Program-made: the position numbers and the translations under genes
Notes under the pieces: model-generated
The model's input: only the letters and a program-made list of their open reading frames with translations
The model's database searches: none
What the model was told of the DNA's origin: nothing
Shown here: piece by piece, positions 18,167-26,568 of the stretch
How positions within the stretch are numbered: the first letter of the stretch is position 1
Layout: every line of letters starts with the position of its first letter
Assembly (NCBI GenBank): GCA_017416855.1
Contig: JAFQAZ010000021.1
Location: forward strand, 143,755 to 207,754
DNA: 64,000 nt
Direction: 5' to 3'
From: Clostridia bacterium
GTDB taxonomy: Bacteria > Bacillota > Clostridia > UBA1381 > UBA9506

Positions 18167-18742
18167 TTAAAACAATTGTGCCAAAGCAGACACCGTTGCT
18201 GCTTCCTTCTCTTCTTCTGACCGTGTATCTTCCAAGCGGTAAAGTTCCTTCATTCTTCTGTAAAACCTTTGTTCTTCCGAATTCTTTACCTTCCCGATAT
18301 CCACCGCACGATATCGCATAACCTGCAACAGCAGCGTTTCTTCAGCCAAACCTTCAAACAAGGCTTTAAACTGCCACCAATGCAAGTTTTCTTTGGCTAA
18401 ATCAATTCCATATTGTTGATAAAACCCTGCATAAATCAGTGTTTCATCCTGCACATAGCTGTAAAGCGACTGCTTTCTTCCTTTGGAACACTTTTTCTTT
18501 ACTTTTCGCCCGCCACCGTAAAAATCTGCTATGCCATAAACCGCTTCTTCTAAAGTATCCGGAAGCACTGGATAACAAAGATGCATCAAATCAGGTATTT
18601 TCGAAATAAAACTCCCCTGTTCTTCAAATAACAGCACCTCTACCTGTATCCACCGGCGAAAATCCGTATAAATGGGATAACTCTTCCCTGCCACCGTCAC
18701 CTCATCCGGTAGCTTTCCGCCAAGCAACAATGTCTGCTTCAC
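18167..18742 (-). CDS. Bacteriophage Gp15 family protein (tail assembly chaperone position)
   Basis: About 191 residues matching the Phage_Gp15 family: LPDEVTVAGKSYPIYTDFR at the N-terminus and DLAKENLHWWQFKALFEGL with the conserved Trp-Trp pair further on. The gene occupies the tail chaperone slot between tail tube and tape measure. GTG 18742 is the likely start with GGAGGAG about 10 bp upstream; earlier in-frame codons read through that site. No frameshifted second product was evident by eye. Confidence 0.75.
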   Translation of the reverse strand: MKQTLLLGGKLPDEVTVAGKSYPIYTDFRRWIQVEVLLFEEQGSFISKIPDLMHLCYPVLPDTLEEAVYGIADFYGGGRKVKKKCSKGRKQSLYSYVQDETLIYAGFYQQYGIDLAKENLHWWQFKALFEGLAEETLLLQVMRYRAVDIGKVKNSEEQRFYRRMKELYRLEDTRSEEEKEAATVSALAQLF

Positions 18743-18809
18743 AATTTTCCAACTCCTCCGCCCGCAACATAACTGCAAGCACTTACTGCGGGCGGATAAG
18801 AGCTTTTTA

Positions 18810-19301
18810 TTATTCTGCTGTAAAGGTGCAGGTCATCCAGTCATCTGCACTGGTTGCCTTGCCAAACACCTTTTCACCCTTCACCTTCAAGTTGCCGGAA
18901 TAGGTATAGGCATCCATAGAATTTCCTTCACTGTCACAAATCACAGCGAAATCTCTTTTGACTGCGGGGCAGCTTTCATCTTCAGCCATGCGTGATAAAT
19001 CCACCATAATGATGGAGCGCACCGCTTTATCGCCCACCAGTTCTTTTTCTGCAATGCCGGCTAAATCCATATGTACAGCATCGTCTTCAAACTGGTCAAA
19101 AGAATAGCTGATGCTGGGACTGTAACCCACCACATCCGACTGTTCAAATTCCTGATCCACATATTGTCTGGAATATTCAATAGGCCCTTTTTTCGTAGCA
19201 ATTTCATTGAAACCTTTCATTCTGTAATAGGTAACGGCACCTTCTGTATCCGTCACACCAAAAAACGCCAGCTTGTCGCTTCTTTTTACAATTTTATTCA
19301 T
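18810..19301 (-). CDS. Major tail tube protein
   Basis: 163-residue protein with the mixed beta composition of siphovirus tail tube subunits: MNKIVKRSDKLAFFGVTDTEG opening, a central SPSISYSFDQFEDD stretch and a C-terminal sandwich. Position after the connector/completion genes and before the Gp15 gene fits. It would polymerise around the tape measure to form a non-contractile tube; no sheath gene is present. Confidence 0.75.
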   Translation of the reverse strand: MNKIVKRSDKLAFFGVTDTEGAVTYYRMKGFNEIATKKGPIEYSRQYVDQEFEQSDVVGYSPSISYSFDQFEDDAVHMDLAGIAEKELVGDKAVRSIIMVDLSRMAEDESCPAVKRDFAVICDSEGNSMDAYTYSGNLKVKGEKVFGKATSADDWMTCTFTAE

Positions 19302-19687
19302 CTTTCACACTCCCTTTGATAATATAGTAATCTCCATGTCATTTCATAGCATACGCTACCGTACTCCCTGTCCTGCACAGCACTGCTTTTCACAATTTCA
19401 AATCGTTGTGCACACCGTCCGTCTTTCAATTGGGGAACTCCTTGCAAAAACCACTCTGATACACGTTCAAAATAATGTTCCGCATCCGTTCCGTTATAAA
19501 GCCGTACTAAAACCTTAAACATAAATTGCCTCAGGGTTGCTCCGTCTGCATATTGTTGCACAACAGGATTGCAGGCCACCATCTGCACACTCACCGAACC
19601 GTCTTCTTCTCCCAAAAAATCCTGACCGATGATTGTATTCTCAAAAAACGGACATTTCTGTAAATAGTCTGTCACTTGTTTCAGCAT
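19298..19687 (-). CDS. Phage tail terminator / minor capsid protein
   Basis: About 129 residues. ATG 19687 has AGGAGG 6 bp upstream. The pattern MLKQVTDYLQKCPFFEN and a C-terminal Trp/Tyr-rich strand (EYGSVCYEMTWRLLYY) resembles minor capsid or tail-completion proteins that cap the tail tube in SPP1-like phages. Its stop overlaps the tail tube start by 4 bp. Exact subfamily not determined. Confidence 0.62.
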   Translation of the reverse strand: MLKQVTDYLQKCPFFENTIIGQDFLGEEDGSVSVQMVACNPVVQQYADGATLRQFMFKVLVRLYNGTDAEHYFERVSEWFLQGVPQLKDGRCAQRFEIVKSSAVQDREYGSVCYEMTWRLLYYQRECER

Positions 19688-19697
19688 TTTTTGCCTC

Positions 19698-19997
19698 CTA
19701 ACGCCTGCCCACAATTTTCCAATGGGAAAGCCCACTGCCTACGCGCCTGTTGTCACTTATTTCCGCCACAGTATACCAAACCGAGCTGCCCTCCCGGCAA
19801 ATCTGATCACCACAGCATATGTCCGTTTCAACTGTTTTCGGCAAACGGACGATTAACTGTCCGCTTCCGTTAAACCCAACGCGTTCCGATTGCACGCCCA
19901 CGGTTTCCGTGCAAAAAACATTGGCAATCACGCAGTCTGAAGCACCGTCCTGATTCCGTTTCCGCAAACGGATACTATCTGTCATATGCAACGTCAT
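19698..19997 (-). CDS. Head closure/minor capsid protein
   Basis: 99-residue beta-rich protein with two Cys pairs, located in the head-tail joining block. Size and place match head-closure or stopper proteins of siphophages (analogous to SPP1 gp16). It overlaps the upstream connector by 4 bp and is followed 10 bp later by the tail-completion gene. Assigned mainly by position. Confidence 0.58.
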   Translation of the reverse strand: MTLHMTDSIRLRKRNQDGASDCVIANVFCTETVGVQSERVGFNGSGQLIVRLPKTVETDICCGDQICREGSSVWYTVAEISDNRRVGSGLSHWKIVGRR

Positions 19998-20323
19998 CGC
20001 CCCCTGTATAGCATGCCACTTTCGCCATAATGCCGGCGTACCAACCGCAGTATTTCGTTCTCAGCACCACAATCATCATAGGTCACATCATAACCATCCA
20101 GGCTTTCCCTTTGCAATCCTTTCCGACTGTTTTCCCGGTACAGTTCCTCACAAATTTCACACAGCACCCATTGCCTTTTTTCAGGTTCACACCGCTCCTT
20201 GTTGGTTCTTAACATATTGCCAAGCAGCGACTCAGCCCGTTGTGCAAAGCCATCAAAAACTTCTCTGGGAATAACCGTACCACCATAGGTGCAGCTATAA
20301 AAATCATAATTTACACAAGCCAT
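19994..20323 (-). CDS. Head-tail connector (adaptor) protein
   Basis: About 109 residues, mainly alpha-helical, fitting the adaptor slot directly after the capsid gene. ATG 20323 is chosen because AGGAGG lies 6 bp upstream. The helical segment PREVFDGFAQRAESLLGNML resembles the first helices of gp6/gp15-type connectors. Function by position and predicted fold. Confidence 0.58.
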   Translation of the reverse strand: MACVNYDFYSCTYGGTVIPREVFDGFAQRAESLLGNMLRTNKERCEPEKRQWVLCEICEELYRENSRKGLQRESLDGYDVTYDDCGAENEILRLVRRHYGESGMLYRGR

Positions 20324-20377
20324 ATGCATCCTCCTGACTGTTCATCCGGGGCAGAATCGCCCCGGATATCGCTTTTA

Positions 20378-21412
20378 TCAGCCATTAGTTACCAGTTTTG
20401 CAATGGCAATAGCCTTAGGATCATGAACCACAGACCAGTTAGCAGAAGTCGCCAGCTGTGCATCAGTGGGGCTATTATTCCAGCCGGATGCTGGCGCCGC
20501 AAAAGAAAAGCCGTTGGGATGAATAGTTTCACGGATTCTGGTATATAAGGTGTCCTGGCCGCCGTTCTTTGCGGGATCGCGATACACCTCAGCCGGCACA
20601 TCCACACGGCCTTTTGCTGTTCTGATAGCACCTTCACCCAAAAGATAGGTAGTGTAAGACATCAGGTCTTTGTTGTCACCGGTACCGCCCACAGGTGCCG
20701 CCGGCACACTGTCGTCAATAATAACAGTATATCCGTTAACAGAGGCCAGCGTAGTGGGACGCTGAATACCGTTTGCATCGGTATATTTCCAAAATTCAAG
20801 CATCTGCATATTTTCCAACTGTTTTGCCACATTAGAGTGCATAATCGCCAAAGAAAACAGATTCTTGTTATCCCCCAGCGCCATGGTCGCCAGATCGTTT
20901 AAATCAGTAGCACCAATGGTATAAGGTGTTGCAGTAGAAGAAGTCAAGTCCGCAATGTGGCTCTCCTTCCATTTCTTTGCATTGCCGCTGTTGCCACTAA
21001 TGCCAAAGATTGCATTTAAAATGGAAATCAGCGTATTCTGGCGCTGTTTTGCCCAATACTTACCAATAGTCATAGCAATGTGATTCATAGGATCATTGCC
21101 GGAAAGCTCTGCCGCAAAATTTCTTGCCGTAAAGCCCTTACCACGGCCATAAACCACACCGGTCTGACTGCCACCGGTCGGTTCAGATGTAGTAATATCA
21201 GTAGCACCGTCATAGTTATCCGGTGCACCTTCTAACACACTGTAAAAGGGAATGGTATATAAACTGCCTTCCGCCTGAATGCGTGATGCAATCATACCAT
21301 CTTCCACCAGAGCACCGCTGTCAATCATTGCTGTTTTTGCCGGATCGGGAGCGGCATCCCAGCTCTGGATAAACACTTCTGAATCAAAGGGAAAATTTAA
21401 ATAAGTAGCCAT
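20378..21412 (-). CDS. Major capsid protein
   Basis: 344 residues, resembling phage coat proteins that are assembled with a GP20-type scaffold. Features include the N-terminal GSLYTIPFYSVLEG, the segment VVYGRGKGFTARNFAAELSGNDPM and the spine helix region WAKQRQNTLISILNAIFG. It lies immediately after the scaffold gene (shared base at 21412) and before the connectors. No protease gene or domain is seen, so maturation by scaffold exit is more likely than HK97-style cleavage. Confidence 0.85.
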   Translation of the reverse strand: MATYLNFPFDSEVFIQSWDAAPDPAKTAMIDSGALVEDGMIASRIQAEGSLYTIPFYSVLEGAPDNYDGATDITTSEPTGGSQTGVVYGRGKGFTARNFAAELSGNDPMNHIAMTIGKYWAKQRQNTLISILNAIFGISGNSGNAKKWKESHIADLTSSTATPYTIGATDLNDLATMALGDNKNLFSLAIMHSNVAKQLENMQMLEFWKYTDANGIQRPTTLASVNGYTVIIDDSVPAAPVGGTGDNKDLMSYTTYLLGEGAIRTAKGRVDVPAEVYRDPAKNGGQDTLYTRIRETIHPNGFSFAAPASGWNNSPTDAQLATSANWSVVHDPKAIAIAKLVTNG

Positions 21413-22026
21413 TATTTGTTACCTCCTGTTTTTTGTGTCATGGCAATATATAGCTCCGGCCGTTCCTTTTTCAGTTTCAGCCGTTCCATATATCCCATCT
21501 TTTTAAAATCTTCTCGGGATAAATCAGCTTTATCATAACTGGCCGGGTGAATCACCTGAACGATATGTTTGTCTGCCTCAAACAGATAACTGTTTTCTTT
21601 TTTCAGTTCCCACAGCTGTTCCTCAAAGCCTTTTAATCCCTCTTCATCCAAGGTGATTTTTTCCATATCCAAAAGAGCCTTAACGGCAATTATATTCCGT
21701 GCACCGGATGCCTGTAAAGCCTGCTCAAGTGCCAACTGCAATCGTTCGGCATTTGTCCGGCTTTCATAAGCAGCAATCAGTTCTTCCTGCTTAGCTTCCG
21801 CTACGCTTAAAGCCTCAGAAAGAGCTTCTTTTTCCTCTGCAACTGTCTGTAATTCCGCCAGTTCTTCTGCTTGCTGCGCCACCTTTTCACGCAGCTGTTT
21901 CAATTCTCCGCCCCGCTGGTTAAATTCAGATTTGGGCACAAATCGTTTGCCCAACTCTTCCTTAAACACATCAAAGCTTTCGTCGGTTACGGCCTCGCCG
22001 TAAAGTTGTTTTAATACCTCCAGCAT
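21412..22026 (-). CDS. Phage scaffolding protein (minor structural GP20 family)
   Basis: 204-residue internal scaffold. The GP20 pattern is clear: FVPKSEFNQRGGELKQLREK, then a long Glu/Ala coiled coil (~35-85), then NIIAVKALLDMEKITLDEEG and LKKENSYLFE. Such proteins direct capsid assembly and leave before DNA entry. ATG 22026 has AAAGGAG upstream. It is directly followed by the major capsid gene. Confidence 0.85.
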   Translation of the reverse strand: MLEVLKQLYGEAVTDESFDVFKEELGKRFVPKSEFNQRGGELKQLREKVAQQAEELAELQTVAEEKEALSEALSVAEAKQEELIAAYESRTNAERLQLALEQALQASGARNIIAVKALLDMEKITLDEEGLKGFEEQLWELKKENSYLFEADKHIVQVIHPASYDKADLSREDFKKMGYMERLKLKKERPELYIAMTQKTGGNK

Positions 22027-22193
22027 CTCTGCTCCTTTCTCTGCGATATCCTTTTATGGTAGCCTGTCCTACCTGTCGCCGTCTATTTCTATTCCGCCGA
22101 CTCAGGCGGTCATATTCGTCTGAACCCTAACATGGCAGTCTGCTCTGGTCAGAACGAAGACCTGTTTAACGTCTGTTGCCCAAAGACAAGCTA
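22027..22193 (-). other. Non-coding gap in virion cassette (expected MuF gene absent)
   Basis: The only sizeable gap in the virion cassette. SPP1-like phages usually carry a MuF-type minor head gene here between portal and scaffold. A GTG-initiated frame of about 31 codons is open at the portal end but no family is recognised. A small perfect hairpin (CCGCC / GGCGG with a 6-base loop) lies in the middle. Confidence 0.5.
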
Positions 22194-23552
22194 TCACACG
22201 TCCGTGTTTTCGGTTATCTGTAATTTTTCCTTTGCCTGTTCTTCCGTTTCGCCAAAATACCAGGTTCTGAATTCCCACTTACTCAGAATTCCCTGATCCA
22301 CCAGCTGTTTCATTTCTTCAAACTGAGCCTTTCTGTCCACCGCCATACTGTCATCAAACTCAAATGTCACCTGGCAGTTTCCCTTGGGCAGCAAATCGAA
22401 CACCGTTGCCATGGTTTCCAAACCACTCACCAGATCAGCTAACGCTTTCTGTAACGCCTTTTGAATGTCTGTCACGGTAGAATAAGAGCGTTGACGTAGC
22501 AAGGTCAGTTCCGTTGCTGTTCTTGCTTTAACATTGAGATTCGATACAGTCCCTCTGGCCAGACCACAGGTATCTTCCACGCGTATTAAAATCTCATTTA
22601 AGCCGTCAATATAGGAGGCATCGCGCAACGTTGGCGCATACACGCTGTATAAATCGCTGCCACCAACATCAATATCTAATGCTCTGAATAACCGTTTCGA
22701 ATGAGCCGGCAACTGCATATCGCCACCTTCCATCCGCAGGGCATCCACACTGGCATCCACAGCCAACTCACCACCTTCATATTCCCACATCAGGCGGGAG
22801 AACTGCTTATCAGCCTCCTGAATCATATCCACACTCTTGGCAAACACCGAAACCCCCAAAGGCGAGTCCATATCCACCACATTTGCCAAAGGCATTTTAA
22901 AATAGGAGAACAAAGGCTTCTGCACTCCCGGCAAAATGACTCTTTCCGCAAGTTCTGCCCACTCCGGCACTTCCTGCATAGAAACAGGACGGCCCAAGCT
23001 CCAGAACCCATGTCCGCAAAAAGCATGATTCTGTACTGTCACACCGGCACCATCCAAAAGATGTTCCTCCAAACGGGTATACATCCGTCCTTTATACTGT
23101 AACCTCTCCACAAACACAGCCGAAACCACTTCACCGCGGCTATCCACTCCCAAGGGGAAAAACCTGTTTGTCCGTACATATTCAACCGCCAGTCTGCTCT
23201 TATCAAAATAAGGTTTAAAGACCACACCACCGGTGGCACAGGCATATTCTACCAGCCGCCTGATATCAAATATCACACTGTCATAAACCTGTTCCTGTAT
23301 AACATCCGCTCGGCGGCTACCGGAAATCTTTGAATTAAAATCCAAAGTAGCCTGGCAAGCCAGTTCACCGGCAATCGTAGCTGCCAGATTCAGGCTTTTT
23401 ACCTGTTCATTCAGCCACGGTGCACGATTTTTATACAGTTTCTCCCACAACAGCATTGCTTCACTCATTTTAGGCGAAATCAGCACCTTTTTTTGCAGTG
23501 CATTTTCAATCCCCTTTACAAATAACACATAATCTCCTTCAAATTCCATCAT
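22194..23552 (-). CDS. Phage portal protein (SPP1 Gp6-like)
   Basis: About 452 residues forming the dodecameric DNA gate at one capsid vertex. The SPP1 gp6-like pattern is clear: LNLAATIAGELACQATLDF, then YACATGGVVFKPYFD, and NVKARTATELTLLRQRSYSTV near the crown/clip region. ATG 23552 overlaps the terminase stop (ATGATG with TGA) and GGAGGAGG lies 8 bp upstream. Length is typical. Confidence 0.88.
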   Translation of the reverse strand: MMEFEGDYVLFVKGIENALQKKVLISPKMSEAMLLWEKLYKNRAPWLNEQVKSLNLAATIAGELACQATLDFNSKISGSRRADVIQEQVYDSVIFDIRRLVEYACATGGVVFKPYFDKSRLAVEYVRTNRFFPLGVDSRGEVVSAVFVERLQYKGRMYTRLEEHLLDGAGVTVQNHAFCGHGFWSLGRPVSMQEVPEWAELAERVILPGVQKPLFSYFKMPLANVVDMDSPLGVSVFAKSVDMIQEADKQFSRLMWEYEGGELAVDASVDALRMEGGDMQLPAHSKRLFRALDIDVGGSDLYSVYAPTLRDASYIDGLNEILIRVEDTCGLARGTVSNLNVKARTATELTLLRQRSYSTVTDIQKALQKALADLVSGLETMATVFDLLPKGNCQVTFEFDDSMAVDRKAQFEEMKQLVDQGILSKWEFRTWYFGETEEQAKEKLQITENTDV

Positions 23553-25000
23553 TTTCCTCTCCTCCTCCAAACTTCTTCCAATGCATAACGAACCGCATCA
23601 ATGGAATGATTATCTCTGTCAGGATAACCACTCACCACCTGGCCGTCTTCCGTCATTTCATATTCATAATCCATAAATTCCTTAGCCGCATAAGGGCACC
23701 GTTTCGGGTCAATCACAATTTCCTGCAGTGAAGAAAGCCACTTCATCGAATAATCCACGCTTCCCTGACCTTTCTTGGCTCTACGTACCAAAAAACCCAT
23801 TTCCCTCAAATCCGCAATGGATTTTGGACCTTCTCCCCCTGAATCTGCTGTAATTTTATCCTTCTGTGTTATGCCGTGCCCCTTAAGCAGACTCGCAATT
23901 TCCCTATTCGGCAGTTTGTTGCCGCTGATTTCATCGAAAATGTAAAGTCGCCTTTCTGCCGGCAGATAGCTCATCCGATGAAAACGGAAGGGATCAGGAT
24001 ACCATCCCCAGTCAATACCGTTATACACCCTGTCAAACGCTCCAATTTCCTGCTCTGCAATCTCCCGAATCACCAGGTTGGTAAACACATTGCCCCCTTC
24101 TTCATTGGGGACGCCACAATATTCATGTTCATAGGCCGCCGGATTGACTTCCTTTAAATGCTCTGCTTCTTCTAAAAACACCTTACCCAGCCACTCCGGT
24201 GGAATATCCAAATAACTTGTCTTGCAAACAAGCCGTGTTTCTTTCGGCACCATTACATATTGGTTTGCCCAACTGCCTGCTGTCCGCGGCGGATTAAATG
24301 ATTTAAAAATAAAAGCTTCATCGCCGCCACGAATCACCGATTGTTCAATGCTTCGTATCTCCTCTTCCCCACAAAACTGATCAAGCTCTTCAAACCATAA
24401 AATACCGATATATCCAAAAGGCACCTTAATGGATTTCAGCTTTGCCGGATCATCTGCACCTCTGAAATAAATCTTCTGTCCTGTAGGCTTATAAATCATT
24501 TCCAAAGGATTCAGCCTGAATTCAAAGAATTCCTCTAAGCCCAGTTCTCCAATAGCCCATTTCAACTGGGCATACACACTGTCCCGCAGAGTATCCTTCA
24601 CCCGCCTGCACAATACCGCATGAAGATTCGGTTTTGAAAGCAGAATATCCAAAACCGCAAGGCTCACAAACGTCGATTTAGCACTCCCTCGGCCACCGTA
24701 CAAAACATATTCCGTGTGGGCTCCTTTTTTAATATCGCGCCACACCGTCAGGTATTTTTCTGCCAGCATCCTGGCCGGCATTTCAAAACTGGAGTCTTTT
24801 TTTTCCTCTGCCGCTTCCGATAACGCCCGCACTTCCTTAATTGCATGCAAATCGCCATCCTTAGCTTTCTGCACTAAAGCTCTGGCAATCTCCATAGCAT
24901 TGTCGCCGCGACCAGCCTCTACAGCCACTTCTTCGCTTTCAACCGGTCTCGCCAGCAATTCTTTCACATACCGCGCCAAATTGGATTCTCCGTCCTGCAC
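23549..25000 (-). CDS. Phage terminase large subunit with TerS-like N-terminal extension
   Basis: DNA-packaging motor, about 483 residues. The ATPase has Walker A GGRGSAKS (~102-109) and Walker B ILWFEE (~200-205); the nuclease domain has a conserved Asp in GIDWGW, then ADSGGEG and DNHSIDAVRYAL. It resembles PBSX-type large terminases. Residues ~1-70 are an extra helical segment whose pattern (LLARPVE... then ALVQKAKDGDLHAIKEVR) resembles the C-terminal half of small terminase-like proteins. GTG 25000 is chosen from the AGGGGGTGA just upstream. No separate small terminase lies upstream. Confidence 0.88.
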   Translation of the reverse strand: MQDGESNLARYVKELLARPVESEEVAVEAGRGDNAMEIARALVQKAKDGDLHAIKEVRALSEAAEEKKDSSFEMPARMLAEKYLTVWRDIKKGAHTEYVLYGGRGSAKSTFVSLAVLDILLSKPNLHAVLCRRVKDTLRDSVYAQLKWAIGELGLEEFFEFRLNPLEMIYKPTGQKIYFRGADDPAKLKSIKVPFGYIGILWFEELDQFCGEEEIRSIEQSVIRGGDEAFIFKSFNPPRTAGSWANQYVMVPKETRLVCKTSYLDIPPEWLGKVFLEEAEHLKEVNPAAYEHEYCGVPNEEGGNVFTNLVIREIAEQEIGAFDRVYNGIDWGWYPDPFRFHRMSYLPAERRLYIFDEISGNKLPNREIASLLKGHGITQKDKITADSGGEGPKSIADLREMGFLVRRAKKGQGSVDYSMKWLSSLQEIVIDPKRCPYAAKEFMDYEYEMTEDGQVVSGYPDRDNHSIDAVRYALEEVWRRRGK

Positions 25001-25118
25001 ACCGTCACCCCCTCTTCGCAATACCATTCTACAGCAAAAAAATTTCCCAAAATGCAATTTGCAAAATTAGCGAAAAAAGTATCAAAAAACGACATTCTTT
25101 GAATTTTTATTTAAAATC

Positions 25119-25147
25119 TTGACAAATTCGATCCATTTATATATAAT
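25119..25147 (+). promoter_or_regulatory. Sigma-A promoter for thiT
   Basis: Consensus -35 TTGACA (25119-25124), 17 bp spacer, -10 TATAAT (25142-25147), directly upstream of the TPP riboswitch. Confidence 0.85.
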
Positions 25148-25160
25148 AACAGTAACAAAT

Positions 25161-25245
25161 AAATATCGGGGAGCCATAACGGCTGAGAGGAAATATCATT
25201 TCGACCCGTAACCTGATTTGGGTAATGCCAACGTAGGGAATATTT
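25161..25245 (+). ncRNA. TPP (thiamine pyrophosphate) riboswitch
   Basis: The conserved THI-box elements are present: CGGGGAGCC, GGCTGAGAGG, ACCCGTAACCTGAT and GGGTAATGCCAACGTAGGGA. The outer P1 stem pairs AAATAT with ATATTT. It ends 15 bases before an intrinsic terminator, so binding of TPP should cause premature termination before thiT. Confidence 0.95.
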
Positions 25246-25260
25246 CATGCTTGCTTGTAG

Positions 25261-25297
25261 CGGAAACAGTCTTTTACCTGGCTGTTTCCGTTTTTTA
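25261..25297 (+). terminator. Riboswitch-controlled terminator upstream of thiT
   Basis: Stem CGGAAACAG (25261-25269) with CTGTTTCCG (25282-25290), followed by six T. Placed between TPP aptamer and thiT ribosome binding site. Confidence 0.9.
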
Positions 25298-25319
25298 TTG
25301 CAACAAAAGGAGGATCACC

Positions 25320-25967
25320 ATGAAAACCAAAAAACTTGTCACCACCGCTATGCTCATTGCTGTAGCTACTGTATTATCAATCTTTCAGCCCTTTCAGTTG
25401 CCTTTTGGGGGCGGCATTACTATTGCCTCCATGATGCCGCTGATTCTCTTGGCCTTCTGCTACGGCACCAGCTGGGGATTATTCTCCGCCTTTCTCTTTA
25501 GTCTGTTACAACTTTTATTGGGAGCCAAAACTGTAGCTGCTTTTTTCCTCCCCGGTGACAGTCAGATGATTCTCTGGCACGCCCTGCTCATTTGCTTTTT
25601 AGATTACATCCTGGCCTATTCCACCTTAGGCTTAGGCGGTCTTTTTAAAAACAAAATAAAAAACAGCACCGTTTCTATCACAATCGGTACTGTTTTCGCA
25701 TTATCTCTTCGCTATATTGTGCATATCATCTCCGGTGCTGTTTTCTTCGGCTCCTGGGCAGAGTGGTTTTTCTCGCAGGATGGCTTTTATGCCTTCGGCT
25801 CTGCCATACTGGAAACCTTCTCCGGCTTCAGCCTGGCTCTCATTTACTCCGTCATCTATAACGGAACCTATATGATTCCCGAAATCATCATCACGACTAT
25901 CCTAACCCCTATTATTTATAAAGCTCTGTCTTCAGCAAAACTAATGAATCATAATTCCACAAACTAA
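25320..25967 (+). CDS. thiT: Thiamine ECF transporter S component ThiT
   Basis: Membrane substrate-binding subunit for thiamine uptake through an ECF module encoded elsewhere. About 215 residues with six hydrophobic segments. ThiT hallmarks include the SWAEWFFSQDG loop and YNGTYMIPEIIIT near the C-terminus. ATG 25320 follows AAAGGAGG; an earlier in-frame ATG at 25218 lies inside the riboswitch and is rejected. No other thi genes adjoin, so the cell here controls salvage rather than synthesis. Confidence 0.93.
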   Translation: MKTKKLVTTAMLIAVATVLSIFQPFQLPFGGGITIASMMPLILLAFCYGTSWGLFSAFLFSLLQLLLGAKTVAAFFLPGDSQMILWHALLICFLDYILAYSTLGLGGLFKNKIKNSTVSITIGTVFALSLRYIVHIISGAVFFGSWAEWFFSQDGFYAFGSAILETFSGFSLALIYSVIYNGTYMIPEIIITTILTPIIYKALSSAKLMNHNSTN

Positions 25968-25970
25968 GAA

Positions 25971-26010
25971 AACCCTCCCTGAATTAGGTGGGGAGTGATA
26001 AGGAAGTATT
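25971..26010. repeat. Left junction of Tn4451-like element: half terminator plus element-end repeat
   Basis: AACCCTCCCTGAA (25971-25983) is the left half of a palindrome whose other half lies 5.6 kb away at 31619-31631. Inside it the element starts with GGGG and ATAAGGAAGTATT (25990-26010), an inverted copy of the right end. Confidence 0.75.
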
Positions 26011-26242
26011 ACAAATATCACTATCTACCGACAAGCAGGGTGTAAAAGAGAGTTAAGCATATCACATTTTTACTGTGGTGTGCTTTTTCTCATATAGGGG
26101 TAAAATGTCACACAATAGAGGTTAAAAAATGCCCTGTTTTAGCGGTTTTCAAAGCCTAAAACTTACAAAGTAATGGTCTTATATTCAAAACCCCAAAAAT
26201 GGCTTCTATCGTTCCACAAAAATCTAAAAATGAACACTTTTT

Positions 26243-26282
26243 GAAAAAGGGGATTTAAGTCCGTTTTTCGGCTTAAATCCCC
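26243..26282 (-). terminator. Distal terminator of cargo operon
   Basis: Perfect 11 bp stem GGGGATTTAAG / CTTAAATCCCC followed on the minus strand by five T. Second of two tandem terminators after the TM2 gene. Confidence 0.7.
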
Positions 26283-26297
26283 TTAACTGACATACTG

Positions 26298-26362
26298 CAA
26301 AAAAGAACAGGTTTGTCAAGGGCGAGCATAGCTCGTGCATTTACCCTTGACTTGCCTGTTCT
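26298..26362 (-). terminator. Terminator of cargo operon
   Basis: Long interrupted stem pairing GAACAGG and GTCAAGGG with CCCTTGAC and CCTGTTC, with six T on the minus strand after the stem. It begins about 20 bp after the TM2 stop. Confidence 0.78.
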
Positions 26363-26382
26363 GTTTTTGCTAAAAATACTTT

Positions 26383-26568
26383 TTACGGATAATATGGATT
26401 AGGTTTAAATAGTAAAATTATCAAATCAACAATTACACCAATTCCAAAAAGTCCGCCTGTGCAAAGATATACAATTCCTAAAAGTATTCTACTTTCGTAA
26501 AATTTGTGTATTCCTAAATATCCTAAGAATAGACACAGAAAGAATGAAACCCACTTACTTTTTGCCAA
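26383..26568 (-). CDS. TM2 domain-containing small membrane protein
   Basis: 61 residues with the TM2 fold: SFFLCLFLGYLGIHKFYESR, a short turn, then GIVYLCTGGLFGIGVIVDLI with the conserved Asp. TM2 proteins span the membrane twice; their function is generally unknown. It starts 1 bp after the EcsC gene ends and is the last cargo gene. Confidence 0.82.
   Translation of the reverse strand: MAKSKWVSFFLCLFLGYLGIHKFYESRILLGIVYLCTGGLFGIGVIVDLIILLFKPNPYYP

Larger units (their letters stand above)
11308..25000 (-). mobile_element. Compact phage-derived virion cassette (domesticated prophage or GTA-like)
   Basis: About 13.7 kb of co-directional, mostly overlapping structural genes in canonical siphovirus order from terminase to endolysin. 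Missing are an integrase or att core, a repressor, replication and recombination genes, and a separate small terminase. The genes are intact with good ribosome binding sites, unlike a decaying prophage. Composition by eye resembles the surrounding chromosome. It sits between thiT and rho. Interpretation as a particle-forming domesticated element is an inference. Confidence 0.7.

Noticed and set aside
25001..25118. Strong promoter for the phage cassette
   Set aside because: Only weak, badly spaced hexamers were found on the minus strand before the terminase gene, so none is reported.
11213..25118. att direct repeats flanking the phage cassette
   Set aside because: Comparison of the two ends by eye gave only short AT-rich matches that are not convincing as attL/attR.
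25218..25319. N-terminal extension of thiT starting at ATG 25218
   Set aside because: It lies inside the TPP riboswitch and crosses the terminator; AAAGGAGG directly precedes ATG 25320, whose product begins at the normal ThiT N-terminus.
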